The notes under the pieces are model-generated. The model worked only from the letters and a program-made list of their open reading frames with translations. It was not told where the DNA came from and made no database searches. The translations under genes were made by a program, and so were the position numbers. Shown piece by piece: positions 1 to 11,753 of a stretch of 64,000 bases of DNA. Position 1 is the stretch's first letter; each line of letters begins with the position of its first letter. The DNA comes from Hemileia vastatrix (taxonomy: Eukaryota > Basidiomycota > Pucciniomycetes > Pucciniales > Zaghouaniaceae), in contig JASXTE010000012.1 of the NCBI GenBank assembly GCA_030280995.1, forward strand, positions 7,663,001-7,727,000, read 5' to 3'.

Positions 1-740
1 GAGCGGTGTGTTAAATAATTTTTAAGGGGAGCTCTTCAAGATTCCAGTTGTTTTCCATGAACTATGGAAACAGAAGCATATTCAAATACCTGCCAATTTA
101 CAAGGAATATTATATCAAAGTCATTAGAGAAAGAATTCAAACTAGATTATATGAGCAATAATCATGAAGTTATTCAAGTACAGCATTCTGTATTAAAAAA
201 ACTAATGGCAATCTTAGGGTAGTCCATGATTTAAGAGATCTAAATAGGGTTATGATAAAAGATGCAGGAATACCACCTAGCATGGAGGAGTTTGTAAAAA
301 TGTTTTCAGGGAGAGTGTGTTATGGTTTGGGTGATATAATGGGGGGATATGAGAAAAGAGAGTTTCATCTGGAGTCTAGACCTCTCACTACTTTTGATAT
401 GCCACTTGTGTGATTAAAGCTAATAAGATTACCTCAAGGAGAAACAAATTAAGTTTCCATTTATCAAGCTCAGATGGCATGAAATTCTACAAGACAAAAT
501 TCCACAATAAGCTGGTATATTTATTGATGATAGTGGAATAAAAGGACCTTCAACAGATTATGTTAATGAAGTATTGAAGGAGAATCCAGGGATACAAAAA
601 TTTATCTGGTAATATGGTGTTATTTTAGAAAGGAATTTTTTTTACATTTAAGAGGAAGGTTTAACTATTTCAGGTTCCAAATTTTCTTGTTGTGTGCCAG
701 CTTTGGAGATCTTAGGTAATGTGGTATTTTGAGAGGGTAG
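1..740 (+). pseudogene. Ty3/gypsy reverse transcriptase remnant
   Basis: Degenerate start of a retrotransposon pol whose 5' part lies outside the window. In the forward frames around 190-412, stretches such as LRVVHDLRDLNRV and KDAGIPPSMEE can be read, which match the fingers/palm region of Ty3/gypsy reverse transcriptase (family pattern RFVHDLQPLN...KDAGxPP). Stops and frameshifts break the frame several times before the next open segment at 745. No intact catalytic YxDD segment can be read. It is a relic that continues into the RNase H and integrase pieces downstream. Basis: motif reading; the family call is reasonably firm and the boundaries are not. Confidence 0.6.
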
Positions 741-744
741 GATT

Positions 745-1347
745 ATGTCAAAGGAGAAGTTAAATAAGATTAAGTCCTGGCCAAGACCCAAGAACACAGC
801 CAAATTCAGAGGGTTTTTAGGCATGTGTGTTTATTTCAGAATGTTTTTCAATGACTTTACTTCATTTGCTGCTCCTTTGAGACAGTTGACTAGGAAGGAT
901 GCTTATTGGGAGTGGGATGGAGAGTGTGAATGGGAGTGGGATGGAGAGTGTGAAGAGGCTTTTGATAGGTTGAAGAATGTAGTTGGAGAAAATTTAATCC
1001 TGCAAAAGCTATATTATGGGAATGATGAAGGCCAGATTTATTTAGCAGCAGATTCAAGTCAGATTGCTGCTAGGGAGGTTCTGTCTCAAATGGATAAAGC
1101 TGGTTATATAAGACCATTCAGGTATAAATCTGTGGTTTTTACCAAGGTGGATTCAAGATATTCTCAACCTAAATTTGAAATTTTTGGTGTGGAAAAATTC
1201 TTAAATAAACTTCAAAATATTTTATGGCCACAACACTTCAAATTACAAGTCATTTCTAAATCTTTAATTCAAATGATCAACTCCCATAGTTTACTAAATT
1301 CTCCCATTACTAGAGGGGTATCTTTTATTCAGAATTTTTTTTTTTGA
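745..1347 (+). pseudogene. Ty3/gypsy RT thumb and RNase H-like fragment
   Basis: Open segment of 200 codons. GFLGMCVYFRMFFNDFTSFAAPL matches the RT-to-RNase H linker of Ty3/gypsy elements (usual form FLGLxxYYRRFIxxFSxIAxPL). It continues into an RNase H-like part with AADSSQIAAREVLSQ and YSQPKFEIFGVEKFL, where the usual TDAS motif is altered to ADSS. A perfect 24-bp tandem duplication at 907-954 repeats eight residues (WEWDGECE). The segment ends in a T-run and a stop at 1345. It is a non-functional piece of the pol that fills positions 1-3300. Confidence 0.65.
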
Positions 1348-1378
1348 CTTATCTCACAATCCCGGTTAGACATTTACT

Positions 1379-1735
1379 ATGACAGATGGCTTATCAAGAA
1401 GACCACCTACTGAAGATGATTCCGACTCAGAGGAGTTTGATGAAGATATACCTTCAATTAAGGCTAGTAAAAAAGGTGCTGAAGACTTTCCTTACCTCCC
1501 ATATGTGTTTAAACTGGTGGTATTAATATCTGTGGATATAGATAATAACTACCTCCCTCATGGGTTTAAACTGGCAGAATTAATATGGGTAGATAAGGAA
1601 GAGGACAATTACCTGCACGATGAGTATAAACTGGAAAATAATAAAAATATGATAAATAATTTACTTGGGGATTTTGATGAAGGTGTAGATAAATTTTGTA
1701 AAAAAAGAAATTGGAGAAGTTGTATATATGGATGA
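1379..1735 (+). pseudogene. gypsy RNase H-integrase connection with FKL peptide repeats
   Basis: The segment begins MTDGLSRRP, which matches the conserved A-D-x-L-S-R-R/P tether between RNase H and integrase in Ty3/gypsy pol. An acidic stretch follows (EDDSDSEEFDED). Three diverged repeats of a 10-residue pattern come next, each ending in FKL or YKL (YLPYVFKLV, YLPHGFKLA, YLHDEYKLE). The same peptide pattern returns at 5120-5480. The frame is lost before the integrase zinc finger. The role of the repeats is unknown. Confidence 0.55.
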
Positions 1736-1936
1736 GGATGGTGAAATTGTGTGGGATAGTGACAATTTGGTGAATGGTGTATGTGTTGGAGTTTTAGAAA
1801 ATCTTGTTAAAGAGAGGTTGGGTGTTTATAAAAATTTAGTAAAAAGGAGGTTGGATGAAGATGATGATGATGATGCTGAAAAGGGTAAAAAGTGAAAGAA
1901 GAAAATGTGGTTGATAAAATTTTAAAAGATTCATAG

Positions 1937-2422
1937 ATGGAAAATTCAAAATCTTTAATGATAAAAAGGCAAATTCTAGGATTAAAATTATTGGCTCATT
2001 CATGTGCAGGTGATCTAGGAGATAGGGACGTGCCAGTAGATATAATAATAATGTATTTTCAAGATGATTTCTGGAGACAGGCAAGTTTTTATTATAAAAT
2101 GGTAAAATACTTATTAATGTTAGAAAGGCCAGACAAAAGTGATAATGATGAATGGGTGGCTATCAAAAGTAAGTCACTGGTATTTTATCTCTGCAGAAGA
2201 AGAGTAATGAGGAGGAGGTATCCAAATCTTCAAGTAGTTATAACTCAAAAGAAAGGGCAAGAATTGGTTATGAAATCACTTCATGAAGATCTTGGGCATA
2301 GAGGAGTGGGTGAAACTTATAGACAAATTTCTGATAGATTTTGGTGGCCAGGAATGAAGCTGAATTTTAAAAAATGGGTTTGGTCATGTGAAGAATGTCA
2401 AAGGAGTATTTATTTAAGGTAA
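1937..2422 (+). pseudogene. Ty3/gypsy integrase zinc-binding (HHCC) domain fragment
   Basis: 161 open codons. The C-terminal third contains LHEDLGHRGVGETYRQISDR followed by FWWPGM and CEECQRS. This is the H2C2 integrase zinc-binding domain (H-x4-H, a roughly 30-residue spacer, then C-x2-C) that precedes the catalytic core in Ty3/gypsy integrases. The first half (DDFWRQASFYYKMVKYLLMLERP) resembles the connection region of the same pol. A stop at 2420-2422 separates it from core-domain remnants. Confidence 0.7.
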
Positions 2423-2439
2423 AGGAACCTGGACATGCA

Positions 2440-3290
2440 ACCAGTGAAAACATGATTTTTGGTAGGGTTAGTTTGGATGCTGCTTATATTAAGGAGGGGA
2501 GATATAAATATTTGATTGTAGCCAGAGATGATTTATCTGGATAGGTAGAGGCAGTGCCTCTTATTAATTTGAGTTCCAGTAATGTGGAACATTTTTTACA
2601 GAAAAATTGGGTATATAGGTATAGAATGATGAAGGTCCTAAATTTGGGTTAGAGTTTAGAGAGGCTATATCAAAAGTTGGATCAAAGGTTAGGGTAGCAA
2701 CCCCATATTATTCTGAAGCTGAAGGAATGGTAGAGAGAGAACATCAAGTTATAAATGATTCTTTAGTTAAAATTTGTGGAGCAAGTGCTGAAATGTGGAG
2801 CAGTATTTACCATTAGTTTTATTTGCAGCCACAATCACTGTCAAAAGGACAACTGGATATTCACCATACAAACTAGTTTTTGGAAAGAAAGCAGTTTTAC
2901 CAGTTGATTTAGAGGCTGAATCATATCTTGGAGTAGATTGGGACATGGTCAAAACTGCTGAATAAATATTATGTGCAAGAATGGTTCAGTTAGAAAAGAA
3001 AGAAGAAGCTCTAGAAAAGGCATATTCAAAAATGATGAATATTATGAATTAGTTGTTAGATATTGGGATAAGAGGCTGGCTCATAGGTTAAGGAAACCTT
3101 TGAAAATTGGAGACATGGCCTTAGTTTATAATAGGAGTTTGCAAAGTCAGTGGGGAAGAATATTTGTGGATAGGTCTAATGGACCATACAGAGTTAGAGA
3201 ACAAGTATCTGGTGGTTCATATCTATTAGAGGAGTTGGATGGAGTTGTATTGAAGAATAGGGTAGCTTCTGATTAGATCAAGCGGTTTTA
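2440..3290 (+). pseudogene. Ty3/gypsy integrase core and C-terminal remnant
   Basis: Shifted frames carry integrase core fragments around 2460-2560 (GRVSLDAAYIKEGRYKYLIV, ARDDLSG then a stop), the usual D-x-x-Y...KYLLVARDDLSGW block. A further fragment lies near 2690-2900 (TPYYSEAEGMVERE, then GYSPYKLVFGKKAVLP). The last open piece, 2971-3276, has DKRLAHRLRKPLKIGDMALVYN and GPYRVREQVSGGSYLLEELDG, the integrase C-terminal domain with the GPYRV signature. It ends with a stop and RFYP. At least three frame breaks are visible. A 3' LTR is not obvious directly downstream. The nearest plus-strand LTR candidate is LTR-C at 8176. Confidence 0.65.
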
Positions 3291-3299
3291 TCCTAGGGG

Positions 3300-4095
3300 T
3301 GCTAGTTGTGCCATAGTCTAACTCCAATATGAGAATCAACTACCTGCCATTGTTTAAATAAGATTTCATCTGATATGAGGATAAACTAATTTATTATTGT
3401 TTAAAGAAGATTTAATCTTTAAGAGAGTATAAAATAAAAACTATCATCAAAATTAATGATCATTAAATTCAAATGTCTCAAATTTTATAGTGAATAATTG
3501 TGTTGGAATGTAATCATTTTTGGTAGAAGTGCTCAAAAGGGAACCTTTTAAATTTAAAATTGGCAAGTTTGGGGGTAATAGATAGACTGCCTGCTCTACA
3601 CACAAATACCGCACAATTTTTGTTACCACATTGTCCCTGTTTAAATTTGAATACTTGCTTTATTTTTTCATATAGAAATTCTACTAAGACTATTAACTCG
3701 ATAAACACAACATCAATTGATTACACTCATTTGAAGCTGGATTCAAGGATTTTTTTAACTTTTTTTTCTTTTACAATTTTTTTATGTTAGAATTTTACTT
3801 AATTCTCATTCTAAACTTATTAAAAAATTAAATTGCTCAGAGATAATGATCACTGTTTCTCTATAATCATTTCTACAAATTAGAGGGAGCCCACCCAGGG
3901 ATCATTTTCTATTTTTTTGTTATATTTTTAAAAAAATTTTAAAAACCATTTATGTTTATTTTTAATTTCTTTCTTGTGTATCCCACATCAAGGTGCACTT
4001 GGATGTGGGCATGATGTCAGTGGTACACCTCATCCAATGGCTGGGGGGCATCTTTTATATATTTATTTTTAATTTCACAATTTCAAAACATCTTT
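3300..4095. other. AT-rich non-coding stretch
   Basis: No supportable gene. Two short overlapping ORFs on opposite strands at 3514-3790 lack recognisable motifs. The stretch leads into the hexanucleotide array. Confidence 0.5.
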
Positions 4096-4804
4096 AAAAA
4101 AATAAAAATAAAAATAAAAATAAAAATAAAAATAAAAATAAAAATAAAAATAAAAATAAAAATAAAAATAAAAATAAAAATAAAAATAAAAATAAAAATA
4201 AAAATAAAAATAAAAATAAAAATAAAAATAAAAATAAAAATAAAAATAAAAATAAAAATAAAAATAAAAATAAAAATAAAAATAAAAATAAAAATAAAAA
4301 TAAAAATAAAAATAAAAATAAAAATAAAAATAAAAATAAAAATAAAAATAAAAATAAAAATAAAAATAAAAATAAAAATAAAAATAAAAATAAAAATAAA
4401 AATAAAAATAAAAATAAAAATAAAAATAAAAATAAAAATAAAAATAAAAATAAAAATAAAAATAAAAATAAAAATAAAAATAAAAATAAAAATAAAAATA
4501 AAAATAAAAATAAAAATAAAAATAAAAATAAAAATAAAAATAAAAATAAAAATAAAAATAAAAATAAAAATAAAAATAAAAATAAAAATAAAAATAAAAA
4601 TAAAAATAAAAATAAAAATAAAAATAAAAATAAAAATAAAAATAAAAATAAAAATAAAAATAAAAATAAAAATAAAAATAAAAATAAAAATAAAAATAAA
4701 AATAAAAATAAAAATAAAAATAAAAATAAAAATAAAAATAAAAATAAAAATAAAAATAAAAATAAAAATAAAAATAAAAATAAATATAAAAATAAAAATA
4801 AAAA
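4096..4804 (+). repeat. (AAAAAT)n hexanucleotide array
   Basis: About 118 tandem copies of AAAAAT over roughly 710 bp, with one obvious variant near 4784. All open frames across it (Ile-Phe or Leu-Phe repeats on the minus strand) are artefacts of the repeat. Confidence 0.97.
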
Positions 4805-4975
4805 CAAAAATTAAAATTAAAATTAAAATCAAAATCAAAATTAAAACTAAAATTAAAATTAAAATTAAAACTAAAATTAAAATTAAAATTAAAACTAAAA
4901 TTATAATTATAATTATAATTAAAATTAAAGTAAAAATAAATAAATAAAAAAATAAATAAAAAAATATTAAAAATA
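4805..4975 (+). repeat. Decayed AAAATT/AAAATC/AAAACT hexamer tail
   Basis: The same 6-bp period continues with AAAATT, AAAATC, AAAACT and TATAAT variants before grading into A/T-rich sequence. It looks like an older, mutated edge of the pure array. Confidence 0.8.
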
Positions 4976-5119
4976 AAAAATAATAATATTAACTTTTGAC
5001 TTTAAATTTACTTTATAATTTTAGTCTATTTCTTTTATATTCTTTATTTCTATTTTTTATATGGAAAGGAGTCTAATGGAGTATGGTATCTGTTGGATGC
5101 TATCTTAAGATATGCTGGT

Positions 5120-5600
5120 AGTTCTCCAAGACTTTAAACTAGCTAATTTTCAAGAATATTTCAAGACATTTTATTTATTATTTTTTTGAATCTGTTAGTC
5201 CTTCAAGACTTTAAACTGAATACTTATGAAGATTTTGGAACTCTATGGGTTCTGTTAATCCATGAAGACTTTAAACTGAATATTAAAGACAAAAAGTTCA
5301 AGAATACACAATCAATTCACTCTTTGGTCCACTATGACCTAAAACTGGAAAGGAACTATAGGAATTTGGTCCTCTATGACCTTAAACTGGAATCCTATTG
5401 CAAAATGTCAATCATTGGTCCTCTATGACCTTAAACTGGTAAATTATTTTCACTTTTTTCCACCAAGACTTTAAACTGGAAATTGATTAAGATTATGGAT
5501 TTCAAGGATATTAGTAGGGAATGTTAATTAAGTGGAATTTTCAATACAGTCATCTTTAATTTATCACTGGTTCATCAGTACTCAAAACTGGTACTCACTC
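5120..5600 (+). repeat. Degenerate tandem repeat with core GACTTTAAACTG
   Basis: At least seven copies of a short motif, AGACTTTAAACTG or TGACCTTAAACTGG, spaced about 30-90 bp apart (near 5130, 5206, 5266, 5334, 5376, 5427, 5466). Read forward they encode VLQDFKLxN, IHEDFKLNI, VHYDLKLER, VLYDLKLES and similar. An open frame covers 5186-5428 (80 codons). The peptide pattern matches the FKL repeats inside the gypsy relic at 1490-1630, so this may be an eroded piece of the same retroelement family. No function can be assigned. Confidence 0.55.
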
Positions 5601-6234
5601 ATTTGTACAACTCAGTCATGAATGAAATCAGTGCAACTAACTTTAGGCAATTGAGATGTTATTAAATTGATTTATTTAGAATTATAGACATATGGAGATA
5701 TTAAAGTTTATTGATGGAGATTGTTAAAAGTTAAAAATAAAGGTGTCAAGAATTTCTGGAAAATTATAATTTATGATTAAATTTAGTGGTGATTTTAAAG
5801 GGTTGGAAACTTATTTGAATTTTTTGATGCTGAATCATAGAAGAAGGATATGATTTGGATTTAGTGGGACACATTGGTAGACTAGTTTAGGTGAAGCTTG
5901 TTGGATCTAATGGCAAGAATGGAATCATATTATTTAGCTCAGGGGAAATCTCAATGGGAATGGAATCAAAAGTATTTGACTCATTAGGGAGTCCCACTCT
6001 TTTACTCTGCAAGAATGATGGAGGCTGGTAGAGGAAATTATGAAGGGATTCAAACCTTGCTCTCAGTAGTGGAATCATCACAAGGAAAAATATAGTATAT
6101 TAAAAGTTTATTTCAAGTTTTGACAATTATATGACATTTACAAAGAAATAAAATCAACCAGACAATAAAAGTTATCAGCACCGAAATAAATTAAAGAATT
6201 AAAATTTTAAAATTTTAATACAGAGAATAAAATC
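5601..6234. other. AT-rich non-coding stretch
   Basis: No gene or repeat recognised. A minus-strand ORF at 5887-6081 has no recognisable motif. Confidence 0.45.
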
Positions 6235-6330
6235 TGTCAGCCTAGATATCCCTAGGACTGATTATTTCTGATACTTAAAGTAAGATAAACTCAAGTACAT
6301 TAAGCTTATATCTTAAAAATAAGGTTAAAA
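6235..6330 (+). repeat. LTR 5'-terminus-like sequence related to element 1 LTR
   Basis: TGTCAGCCTAGATATCCCTA followed by GGACTGA closely matches the first 27 bases of the element 1 LTR (TGTCAGCCTGTATATCTCCA, GGACTGAG). Looser similarity (AAAGTAAGATAAACTCAAG against AAGTTATGTTAAACACATG) continues for about 60 bases. It probably marks an old solo LTR of a related family running right. The 3' end was not found. Confidence 0.5.
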
Positions 6331-8175
6331 CAATAATATATATGATTATATTACATAAATATATAATTATTACTCTATTATATAAATTATAGTAGTTTAA
6401 ATAGCTTATACATAGCCTAATAATACTTATTAAGGTGTTAATGGAGTCATAATATACCTATATTAAGTGATATTAAGTAATTATTGAAATACATAAGCTA
6501 ATATGTATACATAAATCTCATATTCAGTGAAATATGCAGTATATTATGTATATTTAGGTCTATAAGTGGGTTTTAGCCTCTAAGTAGCCTATAACCTTGG
6601 TTTTTCTGCTTATTTTAGGTCATATGGACGTATTTAGTGGATTCACAACTCCTCCAGATGCATAAACATTTATTTCAGGCGCATAAACTCAGTTTGGACA
6701 ACTTAATATGCTTCCTTGGATGGATATTCACGGATTTATGGGTTGAGAGGTCATTGCTGTGTTAATATGGATTCTTGGGGATGTTATTGGGGGCTTGGAA
6801 ATTTCATTTGTTTCATTTATATGCTTTGGGTCTCATTATATTCTCGTTGGATGAGTTATTTTACATGTTTCTTTATGGTATCCGCTTTTATCTGGATTTT
6901 CTATTTATGGTATGGCTCTGTGTTATCATTAATTGTGATGGAGGGTCCTTACTGGAGGTCTGGGTGTTGAATCTTCTTGAATTGGAAGCCATGGGGAGGT
7001 GATGGGCCCTCACAGTGCTGTAATTTCTGGGGATAGCAGTGACATCATCTGGATTGAAGGTCTGTGCACTCCAGTGGATTTTGGTTTAAGTAAGGGAGTA
7101 TTTTGGCAGTTATTAGACATCAATTACTTACTAAAATTCAAATAAACATTATAACTCAATTTTTATCATTTAGAAATATATCATAAAGCCTTTATAAACT
7201 GATATTATCTTTATATAAGCTATAACTATATTATTTTCATCTATTTTCCACCACTAGCATGCATTCAAATCCAAGTATTGTGAGTTTTATTTGAGTATAA
7301 CTATTTTATTAGTCTTCCACTGAGGTTTAATCACTAAATCATTTATAAATAAGTAGTAGGACCATTAATAAATACTATGAAATCATACTTATATACTAGA
7401 TACACTGACACAATCAGTATAAATAATCTCTTTTGAATCCTTCAACATCATTATCCAAAATTTGCATTAATATTCTTCTCTTCATCAAATCTTCACTATT
7501 ATTAGCAAGAGTTTCCTGAAAATAAGTTAAAAATTTATGCTTCATATCATCACAAAAACAAAGAAAGAGATATCTATCAAATTTAGGATAATGTTTAATT
7601 TAATCATTCTGCACCTGGCCAAAGTCATCTGTATTGGTAATCTTGATAGCTTAGGAGTTGAAAGAGATAGTAGTTGGATTTGGAATCAGTAGGAGGATTA
7701 TTAAATCAAAGTAAGAGACTAAATTTTTGAGCCATGAAATAATGATTCTGAAAAACTGAAAAGAGAAACTGGTATAATAGGATTAGGATCTTAAGATGGA
7801 GGAGGAAGCTCAGGATTGGGATTTTTAGAAGAAGAAGCTGTTTTGGCCTTTATATTACAAAAGAAGGTGGGAATTTTTGATAATCTCTTTTTGGGAATAG
7901 TTGTATCAGGAAGTGTGGCTGGTCCAGTATTGTTGCTAGTTCTGGAAGGTATAATTGGACAATTGCACTTGATGTTTTAAACCTGCAAAGATCACAGGCA
8001 GTTCTTCCAGGAAGACCAGGGTTAGAAATCAGATAAGGAACCTGGTGTTTGGTGTAAAGCTCACATGGGAGAGAAAGTTCATTTGATGACATACGGATGA
8101 TATTATTTATTTAATAATAATGTGAAAATATTCAAGACTAGTTAAGGTATTTGTTTGAAGAGGATGAAGGGAGGA
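6331..8175. other. AT-rich stretch, possible LTR body and decayed retroelement sequence
   Basis: No supportable gene. Overlapping ORFs at 6716-7002 are Trp/Tyr/Phe-rich without motifs, and the minus-strand ORF at 7850-8092 is unrecognised. The final bases before 8176 (GAAGAGGATGAAGGGAGGA) are purine-rich, as expected of a polypurine tract just upstream of a 3' LTR. Confidence 0.4.
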
Positions 8176-9300
8176 TGTGGAAGTCTAAAGTTTAGTAGGG
8201 CACTTAAGTTTATTAAAAGTGTATTTTTGGGAGATGTTTATTGAGATTTTAAAAGCCAATCTAATTGTAAAACGGTTGTATTTAAGAAAATAAGTATATA
8301 AAAGGGTTTATAAAAGGATAATTTTACAAGTCAAGATTAAACAAGTAATTAAACGTCAGGTAATGCAAGTATAGGTCTTGACAAGCATGGAGACTAAATT
8401 CAGGAGTCTCAAGAACCTTTGGGAATTTTTGTGAAATTTTTACTATTTTTCTACTATTTTTAATAATTTCATAAAGTATTTTTGGTTATTTTTGATTTTT
8501 GAAAATTTACTTAACTTTGATAATTTTTTACTAGTTGATTAGGCCTCTTAATACTACAAAAATTAGAGCTGATTATAAAGGAGAAGTAGCCATATCATTT
8601 ATAACTTTTCTAGATTTTTTATTGGTACTTTAATGTTCAAATTGAGTCTGGAAGTCTGGACAAGCTCCAGGATGCATTGGAAGAGCTCTGTAAAAACTCT
8701 GGTGATTTCTGGATGAGCTCAGGAATGCTCTGGTTATTGAAAGTAGGGCATGTGAAATACTATGCATATAAAGCCTGTAGACTCAAAATTAGACAGCATA
8801 ACAGAATCTAATAGCTTAATCATCAACCAAATTAATGCATATTATCAACAATTATTATTATTTTACATAACAAATTATAAAATTGTGATACCCTAATATA
8901 TATAACACTTTTACATAACATTTTATTAATTTCACTCATCATCACATATATTAACTTATAGGGTACCATTTTAAAGGTCTCATAATCAGGGATACAAATT
9001 TAATAACTAAATCATATAAAAATAAAACCTTCATAAAAATATAATATTCAATCATTTAAATAACTTTTATAAATACAGCTTCACTATTGTTTTTCTCACC
9101 CTCATTATTAAAAACACTGATTCTACATCTCAAAAATGTTAATAAAAATGGTTTATTGTTTATTTCATAACAACTAGAGATTATAGCTTAGTTAATTGTG
9201 AACTCTATTTACTTAAAGGGGTAGGTTTTTCATTGGTTTATCCAACTCCTCTAGATTCTGCTTACATAAAGGCAACTTTAAGAGTCTTTCTAAAACTTCA
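8176..9300 (+). repeat. LTR-C copy A (old LTR, plus orientation)
   Basis: Starts TGTGGAAGTCTAAA. The body is recognisably shared with two other places in the window: 56202-57085 (plus), and the inverted pieces 53119-53377 with 46658-47448. Shared landmarks are GTGGAAGTCTAAA at the start, the block with repeated CTGGA/CAAGCTC around 8645-8700, TATGCATATA near 8763, and GGTTTATCCAACTCC at about 9235, which also occurs inverted near 46703-46717. A purine-rich tract sits just upstream, so it may be the 3' LTR of the broken gypsy element that starts the window. The right end is uncertain. Confidence 0.6.
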
Positions 9301-10226
9301 GATTTATTCCACATACCAAATTTATTCAATCCAGTATTTCAACCAAACTCAATGTCTGTTTCACATTCCCCCCCCCCTGTATTGTGTTCTGGTCACAATT
9401 TTAGAAATAATTTATATTAGTAATTTCTTCTGAAATTATTGAATAAAAATTTAAAAATTGGTGACTTATTCAGGTGCTTGTATTCATCTACAGAGTATGA
9501 ATAAAATATTAGACTCAAATCTCAAAAGGTTCAAGGAATTAAAATTGTGTAAAATGTATAAGGCTCTATCAATTTCAAAAATATACTCAATATGCAAATT
9601 CCTTCTAAATAATCACCCCATGTTACCAAATTAAACTGATTTATGGGTTTTTGGACAAAAAATATTTTGAATTTCATAGGCACTCATTAAATTGCATGAA
9701 TTTTAAGTAAATCAGAACATATATCCCTAAAGTATATGTTTTTATTTATAGTACAGATATTTGAGTATTTTAGTTTTGAGCTGGGAAAATTTAAAAAACT
9801 CAACCACAGTTCAATGAATTTCTTTTTACAAGTTTTTTACTAAAATTATTTTATAACTATTTTTGTTAATATTACTGAAAATATACATTAAAAAAATTAT
9901 ATTTCAAAAATTACAACCTATCAGTTTGATTAATTTGAATCTACAAATAGAAAAATATTTTTCAGAAAAATGTATAAAACATGAGCTCTAAAAAAATAGA
10001 TAATGTTTCTCTTCAAGAAAAAAAATTTTTTTAGTAGGTTAATTGAAATCAAAAAAAAAATATCTAGAAAATTGAAATTATTTTTTATATTTTTTTTTAG
10101 CTTTATTTTAAGCCTTGAGAAAAAAAATTGTATTTTCATTTTGAAACTTTAGTGATTTTTTCACTTTCAAGTAAAATTTTTGCTAAAATTTCCCCACTTT
10201 TTTCATTTTGACTTTTTAAAACCAAA
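9301..10226. other. AT-rich non-coding stretch
   Basis: No gene seen. It contains a C9 run near 9370 and many A/T homopolymers. The minus-strand ORF at 9930-10139 is Phe/Lys/Leu low-complexity sequence. Confidence 0.5.
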
Positions 10227-10231
10227 AGATC
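10227..10231 (+). repeat. Target site duplication (left) of element 1
   Basis: AGATC immediately before the 5' LTR. It is repeated exactly at 19873-19877 after the 3' LTR. Confidence 0.9.
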
Positions 10232-11733
10232 TGTCAGCCTGTATATCTCCAGGACTGAGTAAAAAGTAATTATAAGTTATGTTAAACACATGAACTATAC
10301 ATGGGAATAATAAATAAGAGTACACAAATAGTATACATAAGTAAAATTATGATAATACACAAAAAATGCCATTATAACACCTTATATACACGCATATATC
10401 CACCTTTTATGGGTCTTATGTACTTAATATTAAGTTGGAATATGTTAGGGTAATCTTAAGAACCTTAAGTATAAGGCTACATAATTTTTAAGTACACTTA
10501 AAGCTGTTATATTCATTGTTTTATGCAAAAAACAAGAAATGCGCTTTATTTCACTTAAAAGTTGACTATATGCACTATAAAATTTAGAATATCAAAATTG
10601 CGCTTTGACAGATCAATTGGGCTCATTTAGAACTATTGATTTGGCTATTTAAATGCATAAAAATAACACTTTTCAAATTTGGTGTTTTTTATGCCAGAAA
10701 TGGCTTCTGTGTACTGGCCACATACTGCCTGCTTTTTTCCCGTGTGAATAGCTTCATTTTTAGCAAAGTTAGCTTTTTCACACTATAATTACCCCACATT
10801 CTACGCCCACTGTGGGGAAACACACTAAAATAGGCGACAGGCGCTTATTTAGTGTCCTAGCTTAATTAATAATGCATTGACCTTGTTTATATGCACTAAT
10901 TTCATTAATAACCTCACTCTTGGCACTTTATTTCATCACCACGCTTAAATTCGCCTAATTTTAGTCAAGGATTTACCCGTGCAAGCGCCTGCCAAGAACT
11001 GCATGTAGTTACCCCACATCTCACGCTCTTTTTTAAGTTTTTGGGTGGTTTCTCAGTCAATTTTGGTTATTTTTGAATGGGAATTTCACGTAGTATAATG
11101 TCAGGATTAGCCCCATTATTTCTACAGTCAATCCCCCTTATTATTAAGCTATTATTAACCTTAAAAAGTCTCCTTTAGTCTTTAATATTATTGTTTTATA
11201 CGCATATACTCTCTTTTTGTCTTTTTCTTTAATTTTGATGGATTTCCCTTATTATTACAGGATTTTGGCAGTTGTTACTCTTCTAATTATGTCATGGGTT
11301 ACTGCGAATGTTGATGGGCATGTCTATTAGTTGTTTAGAGGCGTCATTAACTGTGTATTGGGTGGTACATCAAGGGAATCATTGGGGAACTCAGTGTGTA
11401 TAAAAGGAGGAGGTTTTTGGGTTGTATTTCTTCATTCTTTATCATTACAATTTAACCAATATAACCAAATCAATTACAATACATATCAATTAGTACTTTT
11501 TATAAGACTTTTGAATAGTATCTGAATTTATATAATCTATTTTTCTACCAACTATAAAGATTGTAAGCCATATATAAGAAAAGTGAGAATTATATTACTG
11601 AGACCTTTATATTTGATTATATTTTACAACTTAGTGGATTAAAACTACAGTATTCATATAGGACCATTAAAATCTTCTAGACGACTGACTATTCAAGCTA
11701 GTTCACGTCCTTGTACTTGACCTTAGCCTGACA
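10232..11733 (+). repeat. Element 1 5' LTR
   Basis: 1502 bp, TGTCAGCCTG...TTAGCCTGACA with matching short inverted termini. It contains a TATA-box candidate at 11399-11406. The short ORF at 11331-11525 recurs in the 3' LTR only because the LTRs are copies. Confidence 0.95.
11399..11406 (+). promoter_or_regulatory. TATA-box candidate in element 1 5' LTR
   Basis: TATAAAAG at about three quarters of the LTR length. It recurs in the 3' LTR at 19538-19545, and a TATAAAAG is found at a similar relative place in element 2 LTRs. Inferred to drive the genomic transcript. Confidence 0.5.
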
Positions 11734-11734
11734 A

Positions 11735-11753
11735 TTGGGGACCTTTCCTCAAG
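11735..11753 (+). other. Primer binding site candidate of element 1
   Basis: TTGGGGACCTTTCCTCAAG begins two bases after the LTR. Element 2 has a similar sequence at the same place (CTGAGGGCCTTTCC), so the position is conserved. I could not match it to a specific tRNA 3' end. Confidence 0.35.

Noticed and set aside
4083..4838. Minus-strand ORFs of 237-251 codons with Ile-Phe or Leu-Phe repeats
   Set aside because: Produced entirely by the AAAAAT hexanucleotide array.
6716..7002. Trp/Tyr-rich ORFs as a membrane protein gene
   Set aside because: Two overlapping frames without motifs, in a region that may be part of an old LTR; no sign of selection.
11331..11525. Small ORF found identically at 11331 and 19470 (and likewise 26470 and 34497) as a duplicated gene
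   Set aside because: Each pair lies at the same place in the two LTRs of one element, so the identity is due to LTR copying; composition is biased and no motif is seen.
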